DNA of 57,142 nucleotides from Bacteroidales bacterium. Its GTDB lineage: Bacteria > Bacteroidota > Bacteroidia > Bacteroidales > JAGOPY01. Made by a program: the position numbers and the translations under genes. The stretch covers positions 1-57,142 of the forward strand of contig JALNZD010000025.1 of the NCBI GenBank assembly GCA_023229505.1, written 5' to 3'. The stretch's first letter is position 1; every line of letters starts with the position of its first letter. The notes under the pieces were generated by a model. That model did no database searches and was not told the DNA's origin. It saw only the letters and a list, made by a program, of their open reading frames with translations. This document shows, piece by piece, positions 44,770 through 53,793 of this stretch.

Positions 44770-46110
44770 TCAGGATTCCAGGGTAATAAGGGTAATTTCC
44801 GGAAGAATTCCGACACGGCCGGGATAACCAATCATGCCTAAACCACGGTTAACATAAAGATATTGTGGTTTTTGCGCAGCTTCAACCTGATATAATCCCG
44901 CCCAATATTTGTAAATATATTGTGCAAAACTCCAGCGAAAATGCTTCAGTTCGACACCAAACTGAAATCCATGAGTGTGTCCCGACAAAGTCAGATCTAT
45001 ATCAGGGTAATTTAGGCTTACTTCTTTTTCCCAGTGAGTGGGATCGTGAGATAAAAGGATTTTTACAGGAACATCTTTGATTCCAACCATTGCTTTGGGG
45101 AGATCTCCCAGTTTGGGGAACCTGGAATTGGCACTCCAGTTCTCGACGCCAATCAGCGCAAGATTTTCACCTTCGATCTCAATGACATCATTTTCATTTC
45201 GTAATAATTTCCAACCGATTTCCCTGAAAAAATCATACAACATCGTTAAATTCTTTTCCCGGGCTTCTTCAGAAGGCCAGTTGACATAATCACCATAATC
45301 GTGGTTGCCCAGTATGGCATAAACACCATGTTTTGCCTGTATGCTTTGCAGAATATCCCTGAAGCGAAAAGCCTCATTGGTGCTGTAATTGACTATATCC
45401 CCGGTAAAAAGTATAAGGTCAGGGTCAAGGTCGTTGATAATGCCCGCTACTTCTTCAATGGGATCGACAGATGCCCAACTTCCAAGGTGCAGATCGGAAA
45501 TCTGAACTACTCTCAGTCCATCAAAAGACAAAGGGAGTTGTGGCAAATTTAAATTCACCAGCCTTACACGGAAATCATGAGCCCATTTGATCATTCCGAT
45601 TACCATCCCGCTGAAAAAAAGGCCACCTGTCGCCAGACCAATTGTTCTCAAAAACTTACCGCGGGAAATTGCCGTAGTTCCTTGACTAACCGGTTTACCC
45701 GTTTTTTTTACCCAGGCATGCCTGAATATAAATAATATAATCCTATACAAATCAGCCAGCAGAAAGAAGACAACCGTAATCAATTTTGAAAAATAAGCAA
45801 CCACGGCAATACCAAAAATATAGGCTATTAAAGGAGGATGGGCGAGGTTCACATTATTTATGGAAGAGATAGAGGTAAGAAAGACAAAAGCGGCCAGTGG
45901 TATCCAGTAAAGTATTCCCAGAGTTACTTTAACCGGAACAGTTAATGAACTGATCTTTTTCCTGAGGGAAACCCACAGGTAGATATCAATTGCCAGCAGG
46001 AAAACCATAAATGGAAACCGCTCTGCTGTTTTAGGATGTGCTTCTGCAAAAAGGAAATAGGCCGGAATAAGCATTAAAATGGTAAGGATGATAAAAAAGT
46101 ACTTTCGCAT
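44770..46110 (-). CDS. Membrane-anchored calcineurin-like metallophosphoesterase
   Basis: A 446-residue protein. About four hydrophobic helices occupy residues 1-165, followed by the phosphoesterase domain. Metal ligands are in VVQISDLHLGSW, LILFTGDIVNY, AILGNHDYGDY, VKILLSHDP and LTLSGHTHGFQFG. Relatives include the YkuE/LpxH-like membrane phosphodiesterases. The natural substrate is unknown. A TAT-like sequence, SRGKFLRTIGLATGGLF, precedes the last helix. It ends 13 bp from the convergent aminotransferase gene. Confidence 0.9.
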   Translation of the reverse strand: MRKYFFIILTILMLIPAYFLFAEAHPKTAERFPFMVFLLAIDIYLWVSLRKKISSLTVPVKVTLGILYWIPLAAFVFLTSISSINNVNLAHPPLIAYIFGIAVVAYFSKLITVVFFLLADLYRIILFIFRHAWVKKTGKPVSQGTTAISRGKFLRTIGLATGGLFFSGMVIGMIKWAHDFRVRLVNLNLPQLPLSFDGLRVVQISDLHLGSWASVDPIEEVAGIINDLDPDLILFTGDIVNYSTNEAFRFRDILQSIQAKHGVYAILGNHDYGDYVNWPSEEAREKNLTMLYDFFREIGWKLLRNENDVIEIEGENLALIGVENWSANSRFPKLGDLPKAMVGIKDVPVKILLSHDPTHWEKEVSLNYPDIDLTLSGHTHGFQFGVELKHFRWSFAQYIYKYWAGLYQVEAAQKPQYLYVNRGLGMIGYPGRVGILPEITLITLES

Positions 46111-46243
46111 GAATAGGGGCTCGCCCGGAAGTTTAGTATTAGTCAGGAAACGAATTGAAAATTAGTTAATTGTCATAAATTAAGCAATGAACATATGGAA
46201 ATACATAAAGTTCACGCAAAGGCCGCAAAATTAATAAAAAAAA

Positions 46244-48022
46244 CTATACCCCCATTTTAATGTAATTAACCAATCCCTTGGCTTCAAATATTTTCATCAA
46301 TTTCTGGGGAAGCGGTTCAAAATGGAAAGTTTTGTCTTTGATCCGGACAGTCCCTTTTGCAAAATCGATGCTGACAAGGTCTCCCGCCTCATAATAATCT
46401 ACAGCTTCGGGAACCAGGATGATTGGCAATCCCTGGTTGACAGATGATCGGTAAAATATGCGGTTAACGGATTTACAGATCACAGCCTGGATGTTTGCAT
46501 AAGCAAGGCCGACGGAAGGATGTTCCCTTGAACTGCCACATCCGAAATTAGCCCCTGCTATGATTATGTGTCCTTCTTTCACCCTTTCAGCAAAGCTATC
46601 ATCGAAACCTTTGAAGAGATAAGGCATGATCTTTTCCGGTTCGGAGCTTAGGACATTATATGTTAAGTTACCGGCAAACATCTGGTCGGTATTCAGGTTA
46701 TCCACATCGGAATAGTTCCATACCCCGTCGATTAAACGGTCGTCATCTGCATTAATCATCACTGTTTTAGATTGTTTGCTCTGAAAAGGGAATTTATCAT
46801 CCGATTTTATACCCCTGGGGTCAACAATTTTCCCTGCAAGGGCAGCCATAGCGACAGCCGCCGGGGAGGCAAGGTAGATATTTGCCTCCTTATTGCCCAT
46901 GCGGCCTTTAAAATTACGATTGGCAGTGGAGATCACGTTATACCCGTCAGCCGGTATCCCCTGCCCTGTTCCCAGGCATGGTCCGCATGAAGAAGCCAGT
47001 ACATTGGCTCCGGCATTCATGAAAATCTCTATTAAGCCTTCGCGAAGGGCCTGAAGGTAAATCTCTTTAGAAGCCGGAATTACCAGCATCTGCATACCAG
47101 GAGGGAGTTTCTTACCCTTAAGGACCCTGGCCGCTTCAAAAAGGTCATCAAAACGGCCGTTGGTGCAGGTCCCTACCATAGCCTGGTGGATGGGAGTACC
47201 TTCCACTTCCGAGATGGCTTTTACGTTATCAACATGGTGAGGCACTGCAACTACGGGAAATACTTTGCTGAGATTGATCTCGATTTCTTTAGCGTAAATG
47301 GCATCGGCATCTGCCCAAACGCCCTGTATTTTGTTGCCAAAGTACTCCTCTAAAACACTGTCCGCCGGGAAAACTGCGTTCTTGGCCCCCATTTCAGATG
47401 CCAGGTTTGCCAGGGTCATCCTTTCGGAGATCGACAGGGATTTCACTCCTTCTCCATGAAATTCCACTGACATATAATCTGCCCCGCTGGAACCTATCAT
47501 GCCGATTATCCATAGAGATAAATCCTTCGCAAAGACACCTTTCTGCAAATGGCCAGTAAGTGTGATTTTTAAAGTTTCCGGAACCCGGAACCAGGTTTCG
47601 CCCAGTTTCCACAAGCCTGCCGTTTCCGTCCGGTCAATACCGGCGGCAAATGCGTTGAAAGCCCCTGCCGTGCCCGTATGACTGTCGCTGCCAACGATCA
47701 GCATCCCGGGCTTGGCATAATTGGCCATGATCTGGTGGCAGATTCCATCACCTACATCATGGAACTTAGTGATCCCCTGTTGTTTTACTATATCCCTGAT
47801 CTTTTGATACTGGTTGGCCAGTTTCGCATCAGTGGGCGGGGCATTATGGTCAAGGATAATGAGTAACTGATCCGGATCAGCCACTTTTTGCCCGTCCATT
47901 TTATTGAATGTACTGCCAATGCTTGAGGTATTATCGTGTGATAAAACGATATCAGGTTTTTTGAATACGATGCTGCCTGCAGGTGCATCGAAAATCTTTT
48001 CAGCAAAAGTTTTTCCGGCCAT
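46244..48022 (-). CDS. Fused aconitase/3-isopropylmalate dehydratase-type enzyme
   Basis: A 592-residue protein in which a large-subunit-like part (about 1-420) is joined to a small swivel domain (about 430-592). Iron-sulfur ligands are VGTCTNGRFDDLF and SSCGPCLGTGQG, plus GSDSHTGTAGAFNAFA. The swivel part has AGANFGCGSSREHPSVGLAY. Bacterial LeuC and LeuD are normally separate. This single-chain form resembles the family of homoaconitase/IPM-dehydratase-like proteins. The substrate is not clear: isopropylmalate, homocitrate or a citrate analogue. No leuA or leuB is adjacent. It differs clearly from the aconitase at 17468. Confidence 0.88.
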   Translation of the reverse strand: MAGKTFAEKIFDAPAGSIVFKKPDIVLSHDNTSSIGSTFNKMDGQKVADPDQLLIILDHNAPPTDAKLANQYQKIRDIVKQQGITKFHDVGDGICHQIMANYAKPGMLIVGSDSHTGTAGAFNAFAAGIDRTETAGLWKLGETWFRVPETLKITLTGHLQKGVFAKDLSLWIIGMIGSSGADYMSVEFHGEGVKSLSISERMTLANLASEMGAKNAVFPADSVLEEYFGNKIQGVWADADAIYAKEIEINLSKVFPVVAVPHHVDNVKAISEVEGTPIHQAMVGTCTNGRFDDLFEAARVLKGKKLPPGMQMLVIPASKEIYLQALREGLIEIFMNAGANVLASSCGPCLGTGQGIPADGYNVISTANRNFKGRMGNKEANIYLASPAAVAMAALAGKIVDPRGIKSDDKFPFQSKQSKTVMINADDDRLIDGVWNYSDVDNLNTDQMFAGNLTYNVLSSEPEKIMPYLFKGFDDSFAERVKEGHIIIAGANFGCGSSREHPSVGLAYANIQAVICKSVNRIFYRSSVNQGLPIILVPEAVDYYEAGDLVSIDFAKGTVRIKDKTFHFEPLPQKLMKIFEAKGLVNYIKMGV

Positions 48023-48078
48023 AAGTATTGAATTTTAAAAGATTCAGAAGAGCAAATTTCATGTTTTAAATGTATTGG

Positions 48079-48248
48079 CTATAACGGATGGGCGCTAAGC
48101 TGCGGCACTGCAAACTTTCGTGAGATTGATAGTTTTCTGAACCGAATGCCCTCGAATTTACTTTGCTCAATGATCGATTTCTTTAGCACCAAAACTAAGG
48201 GCCAGGCTCGACGCGCGCGAGCCGTAACCCTCGGATTGGGCCGTTCTT
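48079..48248. repeat. GC-rich intergenic element
   Basis: A GC-rich island in otherwise AT-rich spacer. It begins CTATAACGGATGGGCGCTAAG and ends near TTGGGCCGTTC. It contains a perfect hairpin GGCTCG/CGAGCC (48205-48210 with 48218-48223). The minus strand of the right part shares GCTCGCGCGC with the element at 56867. Confidence 0.45.
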
Positions 48249-48252
48249 TCAG

Positions 48253-48768
48253 TTAATCACGATCTTGCTTTTGTTTAATCTGGAAGCCGACATAATAAAT
48301 TCCGATGATTTCGCCATCAGCGTTTTTAATCGGTTCATAACCGGTTTCATATTGACTGCCAAGAATATCAACGACCCCATAGAACGGTTCGCCTTTCCGT
48401 ATCACCACAATCACGGGGCCATTGGGATCCAGTTGAGTGCCAATAGCGCGATGGCTTTCCTGCATCACATCGGTACTAATACGGATGAATTCATTGCCCT
48501 TTTTCACAAAGAACGTGGCCGTGCAACCATACTTGGCCTGCAATGAGTCAACGAGCTCATAGTTGTTGTTCATCCTGGTCGTTCCGAAAAACAGTAAGTC
48601 TTCAACCACTTTGGGCTCGCCAAGCTTTGCGGCACTGGCTTTCATGACGTTCAGAGCCTCTTTGATTATTGCCGAATGCTCAGTCTTTGACGAACATCCC
48701 ACCAAAAGTCCAATAATAAATAGCACCGCTGTCAGCCTGCTGCAATGTTTTAAAAAGTTTCTTAACAT
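48253..48768 (-). CDS. Lipoprotein with a solitary Cache-type sensor domain
   Basis: A 171-residue protein. The signal ends with lipobox LLVGCSS. The mature part is one helix (HSAIIKEALNVMKASAAKL) and a Cache_3/Cache_2-like sensor (YGCTATFFVKKGNEFIRIST, MQESHRAIGTQLDPNG, GVVDILGSQYETGYEPIKN, IIGIYYVGF). Such domains normally sit outside the membrane in chemoreceptors and histidine kinases; here there is no signalling partner. A perfect AGGAGG (48775-48780) lies 6 nt before the ATG, rare in this phylum. Transfer from a non-Bacteroidota source is plausible. Confidence 0.82.
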   Translation of the reverse strand: MLRNFLKHCSRLTAVLFIIGLLVGCSSKTEHSAIIKEALNVMKASAAKLGEPKVVEDLLFFGTTRMNNNYELVDSLQAKYGCTATFFVKKGNEFIRISTDVMQESHRAIGTQLDPNGPVIVVIRKGEPFYGVVDILGSQYETGYEPIKNADGEIIGIYYVGFQIKQKQDRD

Positions 48769-48774
48769 TTCATA

Positions 48775-48780
48775 CCTCCT
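48775..48780 (-). promoter_or_regulatory. Perfect Shine-Dalgarno of the Cache lipoprotein
   Basis: On the minus strand the sequence reads AGGAGG, spacer TATGAA, then ATG. No other gene start I checked in the window has this. Confidence 0.7.
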
Positions 48781-49122
48781 ATTGTTTAGTGAATATTTCT
48801 TTTAAAATTTAAAGTCTAAATGCAATCATTGTGTGTTTATGTTCAAAACGCAACCTACTAAATAGGTCGCAAAATTGCAATCTATCACTCGTTAGTTTTT
48901 GGTTAAACAAATCAAATATCAGTAAATTATAAAAATATCAGTTTGTACAAACACTGCAAGATAATAATTTAATAATATTGAAATAAAAGTAAAAATATAA
49001 AATCAACTCAAAGAACGAATCCAGTTAAATTAATAAAATGATTGATTTTATTAATTCTGATTCCTTGACTTTTCACGATTTTGTCATACATTTACTTCGT
49101 ATATTATATTCCCGAATAAGCC
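48781..49122. other. AT-rich spacer between divergent genes
   Basis: A 342-bp gene-free region. It contains one perfect inverted repeat at 49028-49056 (listed separately). The rest is AT-rich with no gene. Confidence 0.6.
49028..49056. promoter_or_regulatory. Perfect 12-bp AT-only inverted repeat, operator candidate
   Basis: AATTAATAAAAT (49028-49039), spacer GATTG, ATTTTATTAATT (49045-49056). It lies 66 bp upstream of the S41 protease start. It could bind a dimeric regulator; it is unlikely to be a terminator because the arm is all A/T. Confidence 0.5.
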
Positions 49123-50859
49123 ATGAAAAAATTCATTTTGCTGACTCTTACAATTTTCTCCGGTGCCTTCAATCTGTTTTCCCAGCCTGCTAATTTCGTG
49201 ACTACCTACGATTCCATGCATTTGAGGTTTCAGGTCTATTATGCCTTCGGTGAATGGAAAGCCATCGATTGGGAGGCCCTGAACGGCCAAATAAAGCCCA
49301 AAATTATCAATGCCGGATCAGATAACGATACCAATGCCTTTTATCTTGCATTACGTGAATATGTCGCTTCGGTACCTGACGGACATGTTTCAGTCCGGGG
49401 TACCGGGTGGGAAGATCACAAAGCATATGCCCGTTATCAGCAGATCGGGGGAAGTTACGGATTTGCCCTCTCCGGACTGGATGATGACCGTATAGTGACC
49501 CGCCTTGTGAATCCGGGATCACCTGCTGCCTTTGCCGGAATGCAATTTGGGGCTGATATTCTGGAAATTAATGACCGGCCCGTGAACGAGGTTCTGGATA
49601 CGGTTCCCGTTTTATGGGCGGAAGCAAACCCTGCCACCCGGGAATGTAGAAAACTGAATCAGTTCCGGTTCATCGGCAGGGCTCCCATCGGTCAAACCAT
49701 GAAAATAAAGTTCCGTAACCGGGGCGCCTCTGACCCTGTTACAGCTACACTTACAGCCGTTGATGACGCCTATGCTACGTTTGACCAGACTTCCCTGTCG
49801 CCCGTGGATCCCGGGCCTACCGTATCGTATGAGATCCTTCAGCCAAGTGGTTACGGCTATCTGAAACTGACCAGCGAAGGGGGGGATTCCGCCACGCTGG
49901 CGAGCATTTACACTGATTTCAGGGAAGCGATCACTCTCTTTAACACGAATGATTCACCTGGTATGATCCTGGATATGCGCGTGAACACCGGTGGAGAAGA
50001 TATGCTGTCGGCCGCGCTTTCTGGATTTTTTTCCACCGATACCATTCTGTATGAACAGCAGAGTTTTTATAATCCTGCCAGCGGCCAGTTTGAACTTTGG
50101 CCTCTGCCCATTCTACATTTCAATCCACAAACCTTAGGTCCCTATATCAACCCGGCATATCCCAACGGTACTTTATTCACCGAACCTCAGGGTTTATACT
50201 TTTCAAACCCTGTGATGGTAATGGTAGGTCCGCGCAATATAAGCTCCGGAGAGGGAATTCCGATGTCATTGCAACGGTTGCCCAACAACAAAGTGGTCAG
50301 CTTTTACGGGAGCAACGGTTCTTTTGGCATGATAGAATGGTGGTCAATCCATTATCTCTACCCTCCACCCGATGATTTATACTTAAGATTCCCCGTGGGA
50401 CGCTCCCTGGACAAAGACTTTAATATCCAGCTCGATAGCGATTCAAACATGGTGGGCGGTATCGTACCTGATATCCGTGTTCCCATAAATGATACGGTCC
50501 TCGATCAGCTCTATATCGACAGCATTGATGTGGAGTTGAATTATGCGATACAGGAACTTAATTCCATGCTTGGAATTAACGAACAGCATCCGGGCGTCGC
50601 AGGACTGATCCTGGATCATATCTTTCCCAATCCCATCACATCTTATGCAACGATTTCGTACCGGCTGGAGGAAGCCGCTGTAGTTGCGTTTGCAATTTAC
50701 GACCTTTGCGGGAGAGTGGTGACAACGCTGGTGGATGAACCACAAAATGAGGGACGATATACGGTCAAATGGAGTACAGGAGATACAAAGCCCGGGATTT
50801 ATTTTTACAGGATCAGTACCGGTAATGTTAGTGTTACCCGGAAATGCATCGTTCTGTAA
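49123..50859 (+). CDS. S41 family peptidase with T9SS C-terminal sorting domain
   Basis: A 578-residue protein. After a signal peptide (about 1-21, ending LFSQP) come a PDZ-like domain (GLDDDRIVTRLVNPGSPAAF) and the tail-specific protease core with the nucleophile Ser in RNISSGEGIPMSL. The C-terminal 75 residues are a type A sorting domain (HIFPNPITSYATISYRL ... GIYFYRI) that sends cargo through the type IX system; porQ is present in this window. It likely cleaves extracellular peptides or is surface attached. A serine hydrolase gene follows 57 bp later in the same direction. Confidence 0.9.
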   Translation: MKKFILLTLTIFSGAFNLFSQPANFVTTYDSMHLRFQVYYAFGEWKAIDWEALNGQIKPKIINAGSDNDTNAFYLALREYVASVPDGHVSVRGTGWEDHKAYARYQQIGGSYGFALSGLDDDRIVTRLVNPGSPAAFAGMQFGADILEINDRPVNEVLDTVPVLWAEANPATRECRKLNQFRFIGRAPIGQTMKIKFRNRGASDPVTATLTAVDDAYATFDQTSLSPVDPGPTVSYEILQPSGYGYLKLTSEGGDSATLASIYTDFREAITLFNTNDSPGMILDMRVNTGGEDMLSAALSGFFSTDTILYEQQSFYNPASGQFELWPLPILHFNPQTLGPYINPAYPNGTLFTEPQGLYFSNPVMVMVGPRNISSGEGIPMSLQRLPNNKVVSFYGSNGSFGMIEWWSIHYLYPPPDDLYLRFPVGRSLDKDFNIQLDSDSNMVGGIVPDIRVPINDTVLDQLYIDSIDVELNYAIQELNSMLGINEQHPGVAGLILDHIFPNPITSYATISYRLEEAAVVAFAIYDLCGRVVTTLVDEPQNEGRYTVKWSTGDTKPGIYFYRISTGNVSVTRKCIVL

Positions 50860-50916
50860 CAACGGATAGTATAGTAACTGAAGTTTAGATTCGTCTTATA
50901 ATTTTATATCAGCACC

Positions 50917-52032
50917 ATGAAATCAAAACTGTTTTTACTGATCCTCGCATTGATGTGTATGGGCCTGCTCACATGTAAAAAAGAGAGTGATCCGTATGGC
51001 GATCTGAATAAACAGATTGTTGCGGAATGGGAACATGTGAGCGATTCCATCCTCGCTAATTCCGGGGTACCCGGTATGATTATCGGGATCTGGGCTCCAG
51101 ACAGAAACCTCTCGTGGGTCGTAGGAAAAGGGAAAGCCAATCGGGCTACCGGCGAAAAACCTGACCCATCGATGAAATACCGGATGGGGAGTCTCACAAA
51201 AACATATACCTACACGGTTCTTCTTCAGTTGGTAGATGAAGGAAAAATCAATCTTTCGGATAAGCTTAGTTTGTTTCTCCCCGATTTCCCTAAAGCCGAC
51301 AGCATCACCATCCGGATGTTGTGCAATCACACGAGTGGCATCTTTGATTATACGGAAACAAACCTGTTTCAGATGAGTCTTATCACGGATCCGTTAAAAA
51401 AGTGGACCAGCCAGGAGATGATCGACATGGTTAAAACGGAACCATTTTATTTTTCTCCGGGGACAGCTTTCAAATATTCCAACACCAATACCATTATCGC
51501 CGGGATGATTGTGGAAGAGCTCACAGGGAACCCTATTGCAGCAAAGATTCAGCATCGGATCCTCGATCCCCTTCACCTGGAAAATACCATCTACCCTACC
51601 AACCAGGTGATGACGGGTGCATTTGTTCACGGTTACGGGTGGTATGAAGGGGATAGCACCGATGTGTCACAGGCGTATGATCCTTCCATGGCCGGTGCTG
51701 CCGGCGCCATCATTGCCGATGTGTATGACCTGAAGACCTGGGTGGAACATCTTTACAAAGGCACTTTGCTTACACCGGAAACACAAACTCAGCGGCTCAC
51801 AGTTGTTCCTGCCACGGATGAAGATTGCGAAGAATATGGACTGGGAATCATGCATAAGATTTATCCTCCCATGTGGGGCCATACCGGAACCATCCCGGGA
51901 TATAAAAACTGGGCGGGGTATTGTCCTTCGGAAAATGTCACCATCGTGATCAATTACAATGCGACAACCGACAAGCCAATGGTTCTTGCAACCAGGCTAA
52001 TGACTATTTATCTGGAGGCTGTAAAAAAATAA
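50917..52032 (+). CDS. Beta-lactamase-fold serine hydrolase lipoprotein
   Basis: A 371-residue class C beta-lactamase/D-aminopeptidase-like hydrolase. The lipobox is GLLTC (Cys20). The nucleophile SxxK is Ser92-Leu-Thr-Lys95 in MGSLTKTYT. The YxN motif is KYSNTN, and a His-Thr-Gly box (GHTGTIPGY) is near the end. Such proteins are esterases, peptidases or penicillin-binding-protein relatives; the substrate is unknown. It is probably cotranscribed with the S41 protease. A GC-rich repeat starts 30 bp after the stop. Confidence 0.9.
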   Translation: MKSKLFLLILALMCMGLLTCKKESDPYGDLNKQIVAEWEHVSDSILANSGVPGMIIGIWAPDRNLSWVVGKGKANRATGEKPDPSMKYRMGSLTKTYTYTVLLQLVDEGKINLSDKLSLFLPDFPKADSITIRMLCNHTSGIFDYTETNLFQMSLITDPLKKWTSQEMIDMVKTEPFYFSPGTAFKYSNTNTIIAGMIVEELTGNPIAAKIQHRILDPLHLENTIYPTNQVMTGAFVHGYGWYEGDSTDVSQAYDPSMAGAAGAIIADVYDLKTWVEHLYKGTLLTPETQTQRLTVVPATDEDCEEYGLGIMHKIYPPMWGHTGTIPGYKNWAGYCPSENVTIVINYNATTDKPMVLATRLMTIYLEAVKK

Positions 52033-52365
52033 AACCATCCTCCAAATACACAAGTCTGCCCCAACGTTCGAGCGCAAAGGCCCGGGCCGGGTTTAATGTG
52101 TAAAGTTAGAATTTATTTATGCAAATTACAAACAGATTCCCGCTTGCGCGTTTGTTAGTAGTCGTAGGAATCGTGGTGTGCGAACTCACCTTTCAGAAAT
52201 TTGGCAAAAGAACGGGAAATGTTGCCGGAAAGAGTATTAATAATCAATTCGGCTTTCGTAAATCAGACAAAAATAATTCAAATTCAACATGCCGAAAGTT
52301 GAAAATACTGACGGTAAGAATCAAGATAAAAATTCAGGACTTCATCATACAGACAATGAAATATT
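52033..52365. repeat. Gap with GC-rich inverted element (attC-like outline)
   Basis: This 333-bp gap has no credible gene. A GC-rich stretch at 52059-52094 starts CCCCAACGTTCGAG and includes GCGCAA (52072-52077). This pairs with TTGCGC (52144-52149), and flanking AAC (52063-52065) pairs with GTT (52154-52156). Positions 52063-52094 are 29/32 identical to 56867-56898. Nothing else is seen to 52365. Confidence 0.6.
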
Positions 52366-53634
52366 TTATTCCCACTTATATTGAAACGAATCACTGTTAG
52401 AAAGATATGTGGCAATCTTTTCCCAGTAATATCCACTCTGGTTATGTGACACCCTCCAGAAAACATAATCAGCCGTCTCAAGATCGCCGCTGGCATTGAG
52501 TCGCCGCGATATTCCCATTTGCGCATAATTATTGCATATCAAAGGGATGATTGCGAGTATTTTATCAATGTCGGTATCGCCGGTTTCCAGACATGCCAAG
52601 CCCATGATGAAAGTGGCATCGTAAGTCGATAATGCGTAAGCATTCGGAATGTTACCGGTTTGGGATTCAATCCTGGCTGATAGATCTGCTGTAAAAGCGG
52701 GCGTACTCCATGCGTTTATGATACCCATAATGGGTGATAGGAATTCCGTTTTTATCGCAAATTCCGCCAGATCGCTGTCGGTAATCAATCCCTTCAGCTG
52801 GGCAGTGGCGTCACAACCGTACCATGTCACTGAACCCAGCGATTCGCTCTGGCGCGCGGCATCGAAAATCATCTCAATTTCATGGTAAGTCAGCGCCAGC
52901 ACAACGACCTGCGATGTATCGTAGACTGCCAGAGCATTGTTCACCTGTGATTCGATTGTACTTATTGCTGCTGAAAAAGAGGTTTCGGAAGGTTCGTAAA
53001 CTACCCCGGAGTAGATCACTCCTTCTTCCTGTTCGAATCCGGTTGTAAAGTCTTCTAATAACGAATTGCCCCAGACATCATTTCGTACAATTGGGATGAC
53101 GGCTTTCACTCCGTTTGTTACCACTGCTCTGACTAAGGCTCTTGCCTGAAAACTGTCATCGGAGATAATCCGGAAAAAATGACTACCAGCCTGGTTTAGT
53201 CCCACTGCCGTACTGTTTGAATTGATCAATACGACCGGATTTTGGGCTAAAAAGGGAGCTATGGCTTTAAGCTCGCTGCTGGAATAAGGACCCGCCACAA
53301 ACATATCAATCCCATCTTCGTACATTTCACTGATCAGGTTTTTCGCTTCGGTCGTATCCATGTGCGTATCTTCGAATCTGCAGGTAAAGTTGATGTCCCG
53401 GCCGACTGTCCCGGTATAATTGTTCAGGTCATCCAGGGCAATTTCAATGGCAGTTTTCGTGCAGAGTCCATTTTCAGGATCGTTAACGCTAAGATCCAGC
53501 AGTGCCCCAAATTGGATAGTTTTTCCGTCCAGAGGATCTTTTAATACAGTTTCCTCACAACCGGTGGCTAAAATCAACACAAAACTCATCACTACTAATA
53601 ATGAGTAAGTCAAATTTCTTGAATCTCTTTTCAT
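52366..53634 (-). CDS. Leu/Ile/Val-type ABC substrate-binding lipoprotein
   Basis: A 422-residue lipoprotein: lipobox ILATGC (Cys26). The mature part is the type I periplasmic binding fold of the Peripla_BP_6 group: IQFGALLDLSVNDPENGLCT, the FEDTHMDTTEAKNLISEMYE strand-helix and VAGPYSSSELKAIAPFLAQN, with hinge-region VTWYGCDATAQLKGL. In other phyla it feeds a LivHMGF importer. No permease or ATPase lies nearby, so it is an orphan binding protein, perhaps part of a sensor or of an unlinked transporter. Confidence 0.88.
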   Translation of the reverse strand: MKRDSRNLTYSLLVVMSFVLILATGCEETVLKDPLDGKTIQFGALLDLSVNDPENGLCTKTAIEIALDDLNNYTGTVGRDINFTCRFEDTHMDTTEAKNLISEMYEDGIDMFVAGPYSSSELKAIAPFLAQNPVVLINSNSTAVGLNQAGSHFFRIISDDSFQARALVRAVVTNGVKAVIPIVRNDVWGNSLLEDFTTGFEQEEGVIYSGVVYEPSETSFSAAISTIESQVNNALAVYDTSQVVVLALTYHEIEMIFDAARQSESLGSVTWYGCDATAQLKGLITDSDLAEFAIKTEFLSPIMGIINAWSTPAFTADLSARIESQTGNIPNAYALSTYDATFIMGLACLETGDTDIDKILAIIPLICNNYAQMGISRRLNASGDLETADYVFWRVSHNQSGYYWEKIATYLSNSDSFQYKWE

Positions 53635-53793
53635 ATCTGTCTTTTGCTTTAAAGTTAGTTTTATTTATGAACATAAATTTTTGTGAATATGAGTGGCGAT
53701 GTATTTCGACGAGAGTCATTATCAACTAATTAAATACTAATGTCAATTTTTATGGCTTCCAACTCACACCTCTTTATATATTAAAAATTTGGA

